From Deltaproteobacteria bacterium ADurb.Bin026 (GTDB taxonomy: Bacteria; Desulfobacterota; Syntrophorhabdia; Syntrophorhabdales; Syntrophorhabdaceae): a stretch of 6,751 nucleotides of DNA. The stretch is from positions 1-6,751 of the forward strand of contig MWEV01000208.1 in NCBI GenBank assembly GCA_002071245.1. The letters are read 5' to 3'. A model generated the notes under the pieces. It saw only the letters and a list, made by a program, of their open reading frames with translations. It searched no databases and had not been told where the DNA came from. How positions within the stretch are numbered: the first letter of the stretch is position 1; every line of letters starts with the position of its first letter. This document shows positions 5,542-6,751 of the stretch, one piece after another. Both the position numbers and the translations under genes were made by a program.

Positions 5542-6648
5542 TCAGTTGATAAAAAAGTCCCTCACGGTATTTGCAATGTACGCCTTCTCGGCAGCTTTCA
5601 ATTCTGGGTAAACCGGAAGGGCAAGGCTGGTAAGCGACGCCTTTTCTGCCACTGGACAGGAACCCTTTTTATAACCAAGAAAAGAAAAACAATCCTGAAG
5701 ATGCAAAGGCACAGGATAATATATGCCCGTTTGAATCCCTCTTTCTTTCAGAAAGCCCTGAAGGTCATCTCTTTTATCGGTGCGAATTACATACTGATGG
5801 ACAATATGTGAACCGTCATTCCCAACATTTGGAACCACTATTGGAAGCCCTTTGAATTTTTTGTTGTAATACCTTGCATTCTCAATTCGTTTTCTGTTCC
5901 AAAAATCAAGGTGGGGAAACTTCGCTACAAGCGCACATGCCTTTATTTCATCGAGACGGCTGTTAAACCCGATCATTTCATGATGGTAAGGGGTATTACC
6001 CATACCGTGCACCCTTAGTTTTTTTACCTTATCACCTAAATCATCCCTTTTTGTAAGCACCATGCCGCCTTCCCCGATACCCCCTAAGTTCTTTGTCGGA
6101 TAAAAACTGGTTGCTGCTATATCCCCAAAGCTACCCGACATCTCCCCATCTTGACGGGCACCAAGTGACTGTGCCATGTCTTCGACTACAGGGATATTAT
6201 GTTTTCTGGCTATCTTCAGTACTTCATTCATATTACACAATTTTCCAAAAAGATGAACAACAACAATTGCCTTTGTTTTCGGCGTTATTGCGTCTTCCAG
6301 AAGTGAAGCGTCTATGTTGAGGTTCTGCTCTTCGACATCCACAAAAACCGGTCTGGCGCCGATCAGAACAATTGAACTGGCGGTCGAAAAAAACGTATAA
6401 GGGGTCGTTATAACCTCGTCTCCGCTTTTTATGTCAAGGGCCATCAATGAGAGTATAAGCGCATCCGTGCCGTTTGCGCATGAGATCGCATGGGGTACGC
6501 CTGAATATTTTGCTATAGTATCTTCAAGCGTACTGCAATACTCTCCAAGGATAAGCCTCTGCTCTGTCAGAATTTCCTGAAGGCCTTTAAAAACATCCTT
6601 TTTTACCTTTTTGAACTGTGCCTTCAGATTAATTACCGGAATATTCAT
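5542..6648 (-). CDS. DegT/DnrJ/EryC1/StrS family nucleotide-sugar aminotransferase
   Basis: A 368-residue PLP-dependent aminotransferase that probably transfers an amino group from glutamate to a keto group of a nucleotide sugar in the cytoplasm. Family marks: CANGTDAL at 57-64 (phosphate binding); TPYTFFSTA around 82-90; VVEDMAQSLGA at 154-164 with Asp157 and Gln160 near the cofactor ring; FYPTKNLGGIGEGG at 182-195, where Lys186 should form the Schiff base; and FNSRLDEIKAC at 228-238. The overall pattern, including the YHH near 221-223 followed by the NSRLD stretch, most resembles 3-aminotransferases such as WbpE, which makes 3-amino uronic sugars for O-antigen. The exact substrate is not readable and no other sugar gene is in the window. 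The ATG at 6648 is chosen over the GTG at 6657 because the latter lies inside the ribosome site AAAGGGGTG. The gene converges with argJ. Confidence 0.93.
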   Translation of the reverse strand: MNIPVINLKAQFKKVKKDVFKGLQEILTEQRLILGEYCSTLEDTIAKYSGVPHAISCANGTDALILSLMALDIKSGDEVITTPYTFFSTASSIVLIGARPVFVDVEEQNLNIDASLLEDAITPKTKAIVVVHLFGKLCNMNEVLKIARKHNIPVVEDMAQSLGARQDGEMSGSFGDIAATSFYPTKNLGGIGEGGMVLTKRDDLGDKVKKLRVHGMGNTPYHHEMIGFNSRLDEIKACALVAKFPHLDFWNRKRIENARYYNKKFKGLPIVVPNVGNDGSHIVHQYVIRTDKRDDLQGFLKERGIQTGIYYPVPLHLQDCFSFLGYKKGSCPVAEKASLTSLALPVYPELKAAEKAYIANTVRDFFIN

Positions 6649-6654
6649 TCTATA

Positions 6655-6663
6655 CACCCCTTT
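6655..6663 (-). promoter_or_regulatory. Ribosome binding site of the aminotransferase gene
   Basis: The minus strand reads AAAGGGGTG here; its AAGGGG core is 8 nt before the ATG at 6648. It is a Shine-Dalgarno variant with one mismatch and overlaps the alternative GTG codon at 6657, which makes that codon an unlikely start. Confidence 0.65.
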
Positions 6664-6678
6664 CGATTAAATTTGCAA

Positions 6679-6708
6679 AATATACAACATCCTGATTCCA
6701 AATTCCAA
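6679..6708 (-). promoter_or_regulatory. Probable sigma70-type promoter of the aminotransferase gene
   Basis: On the minus strand TTGGAA (6708-6703) and TATATT (6684-6679) are 18 bp apart, matching four of six and five of six consensus bases. The -10 lies 30 bp before the start codon. The -35 falls inside the repeated heptamer region, so its match may be partly incidental. Confidence 0.45.
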
Positions 6709-6731
6709 ATAAATTCAATAACAAAATTCCA
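6694..6731 (+). repeat. AT-rich 7-bp repeat upstream of the aminotransferase gene
   Basis: GATTCCA (6694-6700) and AATTCCA (6701-6707) are adjacent. After a 3-bp shift come AAATTCA (6711-6717), a degenerate unit, and AATTCCA (6725-6731). ATTCCAAA occurs three times in this stretch (starting at 6695, 6702 and 6726). The units share T at position 4 and YCA at positions 5-7 with the first two heptamers of the secA-argJ spacer. The region may continue past the right edge. Confidence 0.5.
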
Positions 6732-6751
6732 AACACATATTTAAACAGAAA

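Noticed and set aside
6093..6320. 75-codon plus-strand open frame inside the aminotransferase gene
   Set aside because: It covers the PLP-lysine region of the opposite-strand gene, which is clearly the real coding frame, and has no ribosome site or known motif.

Overview
The window is ordinary bacterial chromosome of moderate GC content, carrying six protein genes, one of them cut by the left edge. From left to right they are: the 3' end of a membrane phospholipid-synthesis gene (pssA-like, +); a HAD phosphatase (-); a second, unusual HAD protein of the soluble P-type-ATPase-like group (+); secA (+); argJ (+); and a DegT/DnrJ/EryC1/StrS sugar aminotransferase (-). There are no rRNA or tRNA genes, no CRISPR array, no transposase and no phage gene. 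The protein character, the strong Shine-Dalgarno sites, the pssA-like tail and the secA-argJ neighbourhood suggest a Gram-negative, probably anaerobic bacterium of the Desulfobacterota (former Deltaproteobacteria) type. That placement is an inference with low to moderate confidence.

Left part (1-1484). The pssA-like gene and the first HAD gene converge and overlap tail to tail by about 62 bp. The two HAD genes then diverge from a 193-bp region holding a plausible promoter for the rightward gene. The leftward HAD protein has a complete catalytic set of the phosphoglycolate-phosphatase type. The rightward one has Asn in place of the second Asp of the DxD motif.

Centre (1485-5467). secA encodes a complete 866-residue preprotein translocase ATPase, including the C-terminal zinc-binding motif. 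It is followed 145 bp later by argJ, the ornithine acetyltransferase of the cyclic arginine pathway, with its autoprocessing Ala-Thr site intact. No convincing terminator separates the second HAD gene, secA and argJ, so partial co-transcription is possible. They do not form an obvious single pathway.

Right part (5468-6751). A long hairpin lies between the convergent argJ and aminotransferase genes and looks like the terminator of the latter. The aminotransferase most resembles nucleotide-sugar 3-aminotransferases used in surface polysaccharide synthesis. Its promoter lies in an AT-rich region with repeated 7-bp units.

No clearly new multi-gene system is visible. The observations most worth following are 7-bp-periodic sequence in intergenic regions, the convergent gene overlap, the active-site substitution in the small HAD protein, and the structured secA leader that lacks a good ribosome binding site.
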